A DNA stretch of 5,859 nucleotides from Gammaproteobacteria bacterium (GCA_015232955.1 JADFYS010000137.1:1-5859); one strand, 5' to 3'. Shown: positions 1 to 5,859, numbered from the stretch's first letter. Program-made: numbers and translations. Notes: generated by a model not told the origin, from the sequence alone.

Positions 1-19
1 CCTGCAACAGCTGGGAGAG
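1..19 (+). repeat. 19-base copy of the interior of yhaO at the window edge
   Basis: These bases (CCTGCAACAGCTGGGAGAG) are identical, in the same orientation, to 4269-4287, which lies inside yhaO and is antisense to it. The match stops at base 20 (A here, C at 4288). The last six bases, GGAGAG (14-19), are also the first six of the inverted yhaN copy at 14-83, so this hexamer is a junction microhomology. Whether the match to yhaO continues to the left cannot be seen. Confidence 0.75.
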
Positions 20-83
20 AACATGAGAATAGAACAACTCCACTATGAGGCGTTTGGCCCGTTTACCGATTATAAACTCGATT
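14..83 (+). pseudogene. Inverted copy of the yhaN 5' end (RBS plus first 20 codons)
   Basis: Bases 14-83 are the exact reverse complement of 4012-4081, with no mismatch over 70 bases. The copy carries the GGAG part of the yhaN ribosome site, the ATG at 23 and codons 1-20 (MRIEQLHYEAFGPF and on to KLD). After base 83 the sequence leaves yhaN. The plus-strand frame continues only through antisense antitoxin sequence to a TGA at 197-199, so it cannot make an ATPase. The perfect identity means a very recent duplication or an artefact of amplification or assembly, not an old paralogue. Confidence 0.85.
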
Positions 84-183
84 CTAAGGGCCACAGGATA
101 AGCTCTATCCTTTGGTGGTGCAGCTCTGGTGGGATGGCGATGGTTTCCGGCGCATCGTCTACAATTTGTCGAATCGGTTGCAT
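70..183 (-). pseudogene. Antitoxin-like small protein, 3' end replaced
   Basis: An ATG at 183 preceded by AGGAG with a 7-base spacer opens a 37-codon frame beginning MQPIRQIVDDAPETIAIPP and continuing ELHHQRIELILWPLE. This resembles, from memory, the N-terminus of short antitoxin-like proteins of proteobacteria and cyanobacteria that pair with small toxins and usually run to about 70-85 residues. I cannot name the family with certainty. The final codons (SSL and the TAA at 70-72) come from the inverted yhaN segment, because the breakpoint lies at 83/84. The native C-terminus, normally the part that binds the toxin, is therefore missing, and no toxin gene is visible. The start and RBS look genuine; the end does not. 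Confidence 0.55.
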
Positions 184-217
184 GGTGACTCTCCTGTGAC
201 AGCGGGGTGATGCCATT

Positions 218-246
218 ATCGTATGCGATTCGAGAGGGATTGTCAT
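218..246 (-). promoter_or_regulatory. Candidate promoter and palindrome for the antitoxin-like gene
   Basis: On the minus strand ATGACA (246-241, five of six bases of the -35 consensus) is separated by 17 bases from TACGAT (223-218, four of six of the -10). This places transcription about 30 bases before the ATG at 183. The -10 lies in a 12-base near-palindrome at 218-229 (ATCG, four central bases, CGAT). Antitoxins often repress their own promoters through such sites, so it could be an operator. This is motif reading only. Confidence 0.35.
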
Positions 247-398
247 GGCTACTTGTCCATTCAGCTCTGGAATTGTTCTATCACTGCTGACTTCGATTCC
301 TTCCCATTCACTTGAGCAAAACCCTCTCCTCCGCTTTCCCCTAACCCTGTTCCGAGACCGTCAATGACATTTCGCTTCGCAAACGACCCAACACGCTG

Positions 399-448
399 TA
401 GAAACAAGGACGGCTCGGGCTGTTACCCTGCTCTCCTCCTTGTTTCTA
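399..448. repeat. 12-bp perfect inverted repeat with 26-base loop
   Basis: TAGAAACAAGGA (399-410) and TCCTTGTTTCTA (437-448) are perfect inverted repeats. The loop can form a small GGG/CCC pairing (417-419 with 426-428). Weaker outer pairings exist: CGC 394-396 with GCG 451-453, and CATTTCGC 368-375 with GCGAAATG 475-482. Together they could fold a ~115-base structure. Neither strand has a U-run after the stem, so it is not a standard terminator. No target duplication flanks it. It could be an RNA structure, a protein-binding site or the remains of a small mobile element. Confidence 0.6.
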
Positions 449-583
449 TCGCGCTTATGCAAACCACCGGCTACGCGAAATGATGATGACTGGTCAGGAC
501 TTCCCCAGGTAATACCTCATTAAATCGTCGATGTGGTCTTCTAACTTCCTTTCGACTTTCGTAACGGGATTGACTGTTCATGA

Positions 584-3500
584 TTACGGGGTACCATTTT
601 GGCATTGCAGCTGATGAACATGAATACCTGATGAGGTTCCAGTTGCCATCGCCTTAGCCTGCTCCAAAACCGCTTGGTGATGAGTGAAAAGAATAACCTG
701 AGTTTTTTGTGAGAGATTTGCCAAGATTTCTAGCGCTGAAGCGGTGCGTGCATCATCAAAATCCGTCAAGATATCATCCACTATCAACGGTACTGGTGCC
801 TTGTCATCAAGGTATTTTTCAAGCGTCGCCAGCCTTAAAGATAGATACAGTTGATCGCGGCTACCTGAGCTCATCCCGGTTACGGGGATCTCGGAGCCGT
901 GGTGACGGCAGCCGACGATCTCCGGCTCATCCCTTTGATTAAACTGTGTCGTCAGATGAGAAAATGAGTTCAGCGTCAATGCGGAAAAGATCTCCCCCGC
1001 CCGTTGTAACAGGGGGCCCTGATTCTGTTGTCGGTATAGCTCTATCTGCTCTTGTAAAATTTGTGATGCGAGTTTGAAGGTTACATACTGCTCGCTGTTG
1101 CGACGGATCATCGCGAGCAGAGACTCCGCTTCCAACGCCAGATTCGCGGCCTCATCTTTGCCGTATAGCAGCTCTAACTCCCTGTTGATCTCCCCACGCT
1201 GTTCCGTTAATTCACTGCGGCGAGGCTCCAGCACCGTATCAATTTGATAACGGATCTGCTCAATTTCCCCGGGAAGTTGATCATAGTCTATCTCCTTCAC
1301 CTCCTGCTCCAGCGTTGCAAAAGAGGTGCTTCCTCGTAAATGATCGATTTCTGTCATTAACGCCTCTCGCTCAGTGTCAAGTCGTTGCCACTTTGCAGAA
1401 TCTTGTATCAGCGCCTCCAGTTTCTCAGGAGTACCCTCTGCTTCAGTGCAAAGTTCCGCTAACTGTTGCTGGTACTGAGCGACAGAAACTTTGAGCGGCT
1501 GTAACTCCTGTTGTAACGCCATCAGCTCTTGGTTCTTCTGCTGCTGTTGCGACGCAAGATTCCGCTGTTGTTGTAACTCCTGTTGTAGCCGATTCACCGC
1601 CTCTATCACCGAGGGGATAGTCTCTGGCGCAAACAGCCGTTGTGCCAGAGACTCCACTTTCGAGGTATATGCGCTCTCATCTTCCTGTATGGTCTTCAGT
1701 CGCAATGAGAGCTGCTCTGCTTTGGAGAGGAGATCTAAAATCTGCACCACCTCTTCGCCCATCTGCGCAAGCAGGTCAATCGTGCACTCCTGTTGTAGTC
1801 CCAGCTTCGCACAGAGTTGCTGTAGCTGTTGTTGCCACTGCTGTTTTTGACGATTCAGGCGCTCTATCGTCAGCTTTTTCTGCTCGATGTTAACGACTAA
1901 CCGTCGCTGCTCCGTAGCCTCAGCCTGCAGCTGTTGCTGCTGTTGCTGCAGACTGTCACGAAGATCCTCACAGTAGAGCACCAACGGTTCAAGCGCGGCA
2001 GGTTGGGGAGCGCCCTGATCACCGATTTTGCTCAACTCCCGCTGCAGCGTCTCGAGCTGTTGCTGACGCTGTTGCTGCAACGCCTCTAACTTCAATTTGA
2101 GATCTTGCTCTTGAATTAACTGCCCTAAAAGCTTCTCTGCCTGTAGATGCCAGCGCTCCATCTCCTTCGGCAGCAGTGGGGTAATTCCCGAAGCGCTCCA
2201 GAGCATTTGCCACTGCGTTAACCACTGCTTCATCTCCTCTTGCTGGGTGAGCTCTGTACGCTGTAACGCTTCTAGCCGCTGTTGGTGCTGGGCGATCTTT
2301 AGCCGTATCTGAGCCCGTTGTTGGACCTTTTCCGCCTCCTGCCAGAGGTGATCCGCCGTTTTGTCGCTCACCTCCACCTTCTGCTCATAGTGATCCAGTT
2401 TCTGCTCTGATGGTAACTCCCCTTCTAGGCAGTGCTTGCGAATCGCCTGCCAGATTTGGTTACGCTCACCACGATGTTGCAGAAGTAGTTCTGGATTGGG
2501 CAGTGTTCCTTGTAATTCCAGCTGCGCCAGCTGCTGTTCAAGTTGCGCAAGTGACTGCGTATTTGCCGTAAGATGTTCCTGAGACTGTTGCTGCTCCTGG
2601 AGAAGCGTCTCATAGCGATCTTTACCTTGAGCAATGGTCACCTCATTCGGGAGCGCTGTTTGACGAAAAGCCTCCGCACTGCCCTGCCATAAGCTGAGGC
2701 GTAGAAGTGCATCCCGGTTACGCTGATAAAGCTGGGTATAGTCCCGTTCGGTGGCGGTAATCTGCTGATCAAGGGTGGTCTCTTTGCTTGCCACCTTGAT
2801 CGCCTGAGTCAGATCCTCTATCTGGGGTAAAGATCGCTTCTTACTGTTTAGCAGCTGCTGTAGATGAAGCTGCTCTTGCTCCTGCTCCTCGATGGCGGCC
2901 TCGAGTTGACTCTCCATGACCACATACTGCTGCTTTAACGAACTGATGGTAGTGCGTTCCAGTAGGAGTGGACGAAGTTCTTCGGCCTGCTCCAATAAGA
3001 GATCGGGACGGATCCCTTTGAGTAGTCTCTCTGCCTGTTGGCAGAGTTGTTGATGCTGCTGTTGCAGAAGAGGGAGCTCTTTTTGAGCCTGTTGATACGC
3101 CCCCAGATGTTGATAGAGCTGCTCTATCGCCACCTCCTGCAGAAAAATGGTGGGATCCACCACAAGGGATTGCAACGACGCAGCAACCGTCTGCTGCTGA
3201 GACGCTAACAGCTTCAGATGTACCTCTTTTTGGCTCAGTGAAGCGATCACCTCTTGGTGACGCTGGGCAAAGGTCTCTGATAACAGCTTGACAGCCCCTA
3301 ACGCCTTTTGTTGTGCGATTACCCCTTGGTAGCGTGTAATTTTGGGTATTAACTGATGCATACGCTCCATACGATGGAGCTCGGTTTTTTGCTGCTGCAA
3401 TTCTCCCTCAACCTTGCGTAACGCCGAGGAGATGGACTCCGCTGCGCTGTTTTTCTGTTGCCATACCGATTGAGCAAGGGAGCTCTGCTTCATCTTGAGG

Positions 3501-4072
3501 GTGAGCGCTTGATACTCCTTCAGCAATTTGGGGATCACTTTGGACGATGCTCTTGGCGAGAAGAGCCCCGAAGCGTTATCCTCCAAAACCTGCAGCAGTT
3601 GATGCAGGGGTTGTCCCCCCATGGCTGCGGCAAAGAGGAGTTGGCCCACTTCCCCTTTTTGTTGCAAAATCGCGTCCCCCCCGGCCACCAGCGCCTGATG
3701 ATCAATCGCAAACAAGGTAGTAAAGAGCTCTTGGGTGATCCCCTGGAGATAGGGCTGAAGTTCACTCTCGCTGAGGGTAGTCTGATCTGCTGCCAGCAGG
3801 GTATTACTATTGCCTTTGCGCCGACTGAAGCGGAGTCTGTTTCCGTGCGGATCGGCCAGTACACCGCTCACCTTCAGTTGATGGTAGGGGTGAAGAAACC
3901 CATCCGAAGTCTGCGCTGAAATACCATAGAGCCAGCTATTCATCCCCCTGAGGGCTGAGCTTTTACCGGCCTCATTGGGGCCATAGATCACCTGGAGTCC
4001 GCTGCCACTTAAATCGAGTTTATAATCGGTAAACGGGCCAAACGCCTCATAGTGGAGTTGTTCTATTCTCAT
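584..4072 (-). CDS. yhaN: SbcC/Rad50-like coiled-coil ATPase, YhaN family
   Basis: This 1162-residue protein is an ABC-type ATPase split by a very long coiled coil, as in SbcC, Rad50 and Bacillus YhaN, and probably acts on DNA with the YhaO-type nuclease encoded just upstream. Visible parts: Walker A GPNEAGKSS at 31-39; the YhaN-like stretches HPYHQLKVSG (61-70), FSRRKG (82-87) and FAIDHQALVAGGD (121-133); coiled coil from about residue 180 to 1000, very rich in glutamine; ABC signature SSGSRDQ at 1068-1074; Walker B PLIVDDILTDFDD around 1095-1107; switch histidines THH at 1130-1132. No CxxC zinc hook is present, unlike SbcC and Rad50. It is longer than Bacillus YhaN (about 960 residues, from memory). 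The ATG overlaps the yhaO stop (ATGA) and has AGGAG five bases upstream, so the two genes are translationally coupled. The frame is intact. The first 20 codons are duplicated in inverted form at 14-83. Confidence 0.93.
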   Translation of the reverse strand: MRIEQLHYEAFGPFTDYKLDLSGSGLQVIYGPNEAGKSSALRGMNSWLYGISAQTSDGFLHPYHQLKVSGVLADPHGNRLRFSRRKGNSNTLLAADQTTLSESELQPYLQGITQELFTTLFAIDHQALVAGGDAILQQKGEVGQLLFAAAMGGQPLHQLLQVLEDNASGLFSPRASSKVIPKLLKEYQALTLKMKQSSLAQSVWQQKNSAAESISSALRKVEGELQQQKTELHRMERMHQLIPKITRYQGVIAQQKALGAVKLLSETFAQRHQEVIASLSQKEVHLKLLASQQQTVAASLQSLVVDPTIFLQEVAIEQLYQHLGAYQQAQKELPLLQQQHQQLCQQAERLLKGIRPDLLLEQAEELRPLLLERTTISSLKQQYVVMESQLEAAIEEQEQEQLHLQQLLNSKKRSLPQIEDLTQAIKVASKETTLDQQITATERDYTQLYQRNRDALLRLSLWQGSAEAFRQTALPNEVTIAQGKDRYETLLQEQQQSQEHLTANTQSLAQLEQQLAQLELQGTLPNPELLLQHRGERNQIWQAIRKHCLEGELPSEQKLDHYEQKVEVSDKTADHLWQEAEKVQQRAQIRLKIAQHQQRLEALQRTELTQQEEMKQWLTQWQMLWSASGITPLLPKEMERWHLQAEKLLGQLIQEQDLKLKLEALQQQRQQQLETLQRELSKIGDQGAPQPAALEPLVLYCEDLRDSLQQQQQQLQAEATEQRRLVVNIEQKKLTIERLNRQKQQWQQQLQQLCAKLGLQQECTIDLLAQMGEEVVQILDLLSKAEQLSLRLKTIQEDESAYTSKVESLAQRLFAPETIPSVIEAVNRLQQELQQQRNLASQQQQKNQELMALQQELQPLKVSVAQYQQQLAELCTEAEGTPEKLEALIQDSAKWQRLDTEREALMTEIDHLRGSTSFATLEQEVKEIDYDQLPGEIEQIRYQIDTVLEPRRSELTEQRGEINRELELLYGKDEAANLALEAESLLAMIRRNSEQYVTFKLASQILQEQIELYRQQNQGPLLQRAGEIFSALTLNSFSHLTTQFNQRDEPEIVGCRHHGSEIPVTGMSSGSRDQLYLSLRLATLEKYLDDKAPVPLIVDDILTDFDDARTASALEILANLSQKTQVILFTHHQAVLEQAKAMATGTSSGIHVHQLQCQNGTP

Positions 4073-4081
4073 GTTCTCTCC
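4012..4081 (-). repeat. Source copy of the 70-base inverted duplication
   Basis: This stretch spans the yhaN ribosome site, start codon and first 20 codons, plus the last codons of yhaO. Its exact reverse complement is found at 14-83. The two copies lie about 4 kb apart, in opposite orientation. This copy is in its natural context, with both genes intact across it. Confidence 0.85.
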
Positions 4082-5322
4082 TTCCCCTGTAGCTTGGATG
4101 ACAGTAGTGACTTCACGGCAGCGAGTGTCTGCTTTAATGCGATTTCACTCAGTGGATCGTAGGGCTCCTCTCCCTGGCGCAGTGCTATAGGCAGCTTCTC
4201 GCGAAGCTTGGTGACATCGTCTAATAGCGGCGTCAGCTGTTGTGGATCGTTTTGATAGCGTTCCACCGCCTGCAACAGCTGGGAGAGCGTATCTGAACTG
4301 ACAGCGCTCTCCTCTTGTAGAGGCTGGGTCTGAATCACCACCTTCTCCAGCCAGACACCGGTCCCCACCAGAGCGTTGGCAACGGCGCGCAGTTGATGAA
4401 GGAGCGTATCCTGTTGACTGAGCAGTTGATCATGCCAGGAGATCTTTCCAGCGATCTCCAGTCGTAAAGCGATCTCTCTTCCCTCCGCACCCTGCTGTGC
4501 CTGAATCATCACCTCCTGAGCCAGTAAGGGGATCTGCTCATAGTGGTGACTATCCTCCAGCAGTAACATCTCATGCGACCAGCGCATCACATCCAGAGCA
4601 ATGGGCTTGACCTCAACCACTTCCCCCGCATCTACCGTCACCAGCGTGCACCCTTTGCCACCGGTCTCCCGGATATGACGACCCTGCAGATTGCCGGGGT
4701 AGACCACCCAGGGGCTCTGCCGAACCACCTCCTGGCGATGAATATGGCCAAGCGCCCAGTAGTCATACCCCTTGGAGCAGAGCCCCTCCAGGGTACAAGG
4801 TGCATACGGCTCATGACCCGGTTTGCCATCCAAAGAGGTGTGAAGGAGTCCGATATTAAAGGCATTGGCCACTGCATCGGGATAGTGTTGGCTTAAATCC
4901 TCGGTCACCTCTCTTTTTGCAAACCCCTGCCCGTGAATGTAGAGGTTAAGCTCCGGCAGGTGGTAACTCTCCGGGGTATCGGTTGAGAACTGCCTGACAT
5001 TCTCGGGGTAGGGAAGCGAACGGCTCATATGGCTCTGTGCATCATGGTTGCCCGAGATGATGAAGATCTCGATTTGTGCCTCGAGAAGCTGACCGAGACA
5101 GCGCACCAGATAGAGGCCGGTGTTATAGTCCTGCCAATCTCCATCAAAAAGGTCGCCTGCTATCAGAATAAAAGAGACCTTCTCATCAATCGCCAACCGA
5201 ATCAGATTCTCAAAGGCGCGTCGGCTCGCACTGCGAATCATCTCTGCCGGTGCACCATCATAGCGATCTAACCCCCGTAACGGACTATCCAGATGAAGAT
5301 CTGCCGCATGGATAAATTTCAT
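4069..5322 (-). CDS. yhaO: SbcD-like metallophosphoesterase nuclease, YhaO family
   Basis: A 417-residue calcineurin-type metallo-nuclease related to SbcD and Mre11, expected to cut DNA ends or hairpins with two metal ions in partnership with the YhaN-type ATPase. The metal-binding motifs are complete: DLH at 8-10, GDLFD at 56-60, GNHD at 91-94, LLH at 159-161 and GHIH at 192-195, followed by the YPGNLQGRH stretch (208-216) typical of this family. The C-terminal part (about 240-417) lacks known motifs and is probably the capping and ATPase-contact region. I place the start at the ATG of MKFIHAADLH, because AAGGAGGTG lies five bases upstream and family members begin here. An in-frame ATG 23 codons earlier (5391) has no comparable RBS and adds an unconserved-looking tail. 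The stop overlaps the yhaN start by four bases. Confidence 0.93.
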   Translation of the reverse strand: MKFIHAADLHLDSPLRGLDRYDGAPAEMIRSASRRAFENLIRLAIDEKVSFILIAGDLFDGDWQDYNTGLYLVRCLGQLLEAQIEIFIISGNHDAQSHMSRSLPYPENVRQFSTDTPESYHLPELNLYIHGQGFAKREVTEDLSQHYPDAVANAFNIGLLHTSLDGKPGHEPYAPCTLEGLCSKGYDYWALGHIHRQEVVRQSPWVVYPGNLQGRHIRETGGKGCTLVTVDAGEVVEVKPIALDVMRWSHEMLLLEDSHHYEQIPLLAQEVMIQAQQGAEGREIALRLEIAGKISWHDQLLSQQDTLLHQLRAVANALVGTGVWLEKVVIQTQPLQEESAVSSDTLSQLLQAVERYQNDPQQLTPLLDDVTKLREKLPIALRQGEEPYDPLSEIALKQTLAAVKSLLSSKLQGKERT

Positions 5323-5327
5323 TGTTT

Positions 5328-5336
5328 CACCTCCTT
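5328..5336 (-). promoter_or_regulatory. Strong ribosome binding site that sets the yhaO start
   Basis: On the minus strand AAGGAGGTG lies five bases before the ATG at 5322. It is a near-perfect match to the 16S rRNA tail. It decides the start codon against the longer in-frame alternative at 5391, which would read through this site as codons for EGGE. Confidence 0.85.
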
Positions 5337-5369
5337 CTGCCAGTTGAAACACCGACATTGCTCCTGTAA

Positions 5370-5398
5370 CGGATGATGGATCTGACACCACTCATCCG
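5370..5398 (-). promoter_or_regulatory. 7-bp inverted repeat in the yhaO leader
   Basis: CGGATGA (5370-5376) and TCATCCG (5392-5398) are perfect inverted arms around a 15-base centre, 48 to 76 bases before the yhaO start. It lies beside an AT-rich stretch (5399-5408, minus strand TATTTTTAAT) that could hold a -10 box. The best -35 partner, CTGGCA at 5430-5425, is weak. It could be an operator or a leader hairpin; its function is unproven. Confidence 0.35.
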
Positions 5399-5415
5399 AT
5401 TAAAAATAGAGTGTA

Positions 5416-5442
5416 TGAGCGGGGTGCCAGGCACCCCACTCA
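5416..5442 (-). terminator. GC-rich hairpin between the upstream small gene and yhaO
   Basis: In minus-strand RNA, UGAG-U-GGGGUGC pairs with GCACCCC-G-CUCA around a three-base loop: 12 pairs including one G-U. In plus-strand RNA the same position is a C/A mismatch, so the fold favours minus-strand transcripts. The U-run (minus strand TATTTTT, 5408-5402) starts eight bases after the stem, too far for a classic intrinsic terminator. It may still end or attenuate transcription coming from the small gene at 5571-5777. The mobile element A inserted at its outer base. Confidence 0.4.
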
Positions 5443-5445
5443 ATG

Positions 5446-5538
5446 GTAACCGTTTAGTCCCCCTTCATTAAATCCCCCTCTCCCTTTGGGAGAGGGCCGG
5501 GGTGAGGGCTAAAACAGGCCAGGGGAGTGAATGGTTAC
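5446..5538. mobile_element. Complete 93-base IS66-type MITE (copy A) with 8-base target duplication
   Basis: The element begins GTAACCGTTTAGTCCCC and ends GGGGAGTGAATGGTTAC; these termini match as inverted repeats at 14 of 17 positions. It is flanked on both sides by ACTCAATG (5438-5445 and 5539-5546), a perfect 8-base direct repeat. Inside is a 9-bp hairpin, CCCTCTCCC/GGGAGAGGG, with a TTT loop (5476-5496), followed by GGGGTGAGGG. It has no coding capacity. IS66-family elements characteristically start with GTAA and make 8-base duplications, so I infer that such a transposase moved it in trans. It sits about 120 bases upstream of yhaO, between the RNA hairpin and the small upstream gene. Confidence 0.85.
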
Positions 5539-5570
5539 ACTCAATGCTTCGCCCCAGCGTAGTCCCGCTC

Positions 5571-5777
5571 CTAGTGAACGGTGGGCCCCTCATACGCCTG
5601 CGGGGTAACGGTATCGTTCACAGGGTCGCTATCCTCAATATACTGCTTTGACTCCAGCAGACGATTCAGGCGCTGTAACTCCTCCTCCAGTCCCGCCATG
5701 TTTTGATAGAGCAGACCGGTGCGATGATCCATCTCCTCCCACAAAGAGAGCAGCTCACACTCCGTGGCCGTAACCGT
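5571..5777 (-). CDS. 3' part of a small coiled-coil protein gene, 5' end cut by the MITE
   Basis: The minus-strand frame open from 5777 to the TAG at 5573-5571 encodes ECELLSLWEEMDHRTGLLYQ, then a heptad-like LEEELQRLNRLLE helix and an acidic tail ending GPTVH. It reads like real protein, but I do not recognise the family. It is closed upstream by a TGA (5780-5778) inside MITE copy B, so the original start probably lay beyond that element. The only in-frame ATGs are at 5732 (53 residues, with GGAGG only two bases away, too close to be ideal) and at M22 within it. It is either a broken gene or one now using a new internal start. It lies on the same strand as yhaO, 248 bases upstream of its start, with MITE A and a hairpin between. 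Confidence 0.5.
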   Translation of the reverse strand, partial: TVTATECELLSLWEEMDHRTGLLYQNMAGLEEELQRLNRLLESKQYIEDSDPVNDTVTPQAYEGPTVH

Positions 5778-5859
5778 TCAGCCCCCATCACCTGATCTCC
5801 CTCTCCCAGCGGGAGAGGGTAGGGGTGAGGGTTAAAAAAGCAGGGGGGTCTGAACGGTT
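5770..5859. mobile_element. Second copy of the IS66-type MITE (copy B), cut by the window edge
   Basis: It begins GTAACCGTTCAGCCCCC and the last visible bases are CTGAACGGTT, an exact inverted match to AACCGTTCAG at the left end. The core has the same 9-bp CCCTCTCCC/GGGAGAGGG hairpin (5799-5819, loop AGC) and the same GGGGTGAGGG as copy A, in the same orientation. The spacers differ (for instance CCATCACCTGAT here), so the copies are relatives, not a recent duplication. If complete, the next bases should be AC and then the target repeat CCGTGGCC (present at 5762-5769). Confidence 0.8.

Larger units (their letters stand above)
184..583. other. 400-base region between the antitoxin-like gene and yhaN, no convincing gene
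   Basis: Apart from the candidate promoter at 218-246 and the inverted repeat at 399-448, I see no supported gene. All short frames lack a good RBS or known motifs. One minus-strand stretch just after the yhaN stop (577-494, closed by TGA) reads like a protein tail (KVERKLEDHIDDLMRYYLGK) but has no start of its own apart from a late ATG. No U-rich intrinsic terminator is evident after yhaN. Confidence 0.5.

Noticed and set aside
318..355. Degenerate third copy of the MITE core (CCCTCTCC...CCCTAACCCTG)
   Set aside because: The palindrome, the GTAACC termini and a target duplication are all missing; the likeness is limited to pyrimidine-rich composition.
386..453. Possible integron attC site (ACCCAAC at 386-392 fits RYYYAAC)
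   Set aside because: No matching GTTRRRY occurs at the other end of the structure and no integrase or cassette arrangement is present.
1491..1850. Plus-strand 119-codon frame extremely rich in cysteine and serine
   Set aside because: It is the mirror of the glutamine-rich coiled coil of yhaN: CAG/CAA codons read backwards give TGC and TGT. It has no RBS and sits inside an intact gene.
1925..1955. CTGTTG-type triplet repeats that look like a microsatellite
   Set aside because: They are glutamine codons in the yhaN coiled coil, mixed CAG and CAA, not a pure tandem array.
3458..3919. Plus-strand 153-codon frame and the overlapping 3535-3864 minus frame
   Set aside because: Both are shadows of the yhaN N-terminal domain, which has recognisable ATPase motifs in its own frame; neither has an RBS or a plausible domain.
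5323..5391. 23-residue N-terminal extension of yhaO from the upstream ATG
   Set aside because: It would run through the strong AAGGAGGTG ribosome site and adds residues before the MKFIHAADLH start typical of the family.
5418..5430. Sigma-54 promoter from minus-strand TGGCAC upstream of yhaO
   Set aside because: The required GC element at the correct spacing for the -12 position is absent, and TGGCAC is simply part of the hairpin.

Overview
The window is dominated by a two-gene operon on the minus strand, read right to left. An SbcD-like metallo-nuclease (yhaO type, 4069-5322) is followed, with a 4-base ATGA overlap, by a 1162-residue SbcC/Rad50-like coiled-coil ATPase (yhaN type, 584-4072). 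Both carry all the motifs expected of working proteins. Together they probably form a DNA-end or DNA-structure processing complex: the metallophosphoesterase cuts, and the ABC-type ATPase clamps and remodels DNA. I see no sign of an unknown multi-gene defence system.

Right of the operon (5323-5859) there are a strong RBS for yhaO, a GC-rich hairpin, and two copies of a ~92-base non-coding mobile element in the same orientation. Copy A (5446-5538) is complete. It starts GTAACC, ends GGTTAC and is flanked by a perfect 8-base direct repeat, ACTCAATG. The GTAA end plus an 8-base target duplication point to mobilisation by an IS66-family transposase. Copy B (5770-5859) runs off the window. Between them is the 3' part of a small coiled-coil protein gene whose reading frame is closed by a stop inside copy B.

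Left of the operon (84-583) is mostly non-coding DNA with a 12-bp inverted repeat at 399-448. It also holds the start of a small antitoxin-like gene (minus strand, ATG at 183) with a good RBS and a plausible promoter. This gene is cut at base 83/84, where the sequence becomes an inverted copy of the yhaN start (14-83 = reverse complement of 4012-4081, 70 bases without mismatch). That copy joins, through the shared hexamer GGAGAG, to 19 bases matching the inside of yhaO (1-19 = 4269-4287). This foldback arrangement is typical of template switching. It is either a real rearrangement or, more likely in my view, a chimera from multiple-displacement amplification or assembly at a contig edge.

The organism is probably a gammaproteobacterium of medium GC content, perhaps one with a repeat-rich genome. 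That rests on the general look of the proteins, the CCCTCTCCC/GGGAGAGGG repeat core and the antitoxin-like N-terminus. It is inference from memory, not a search result.
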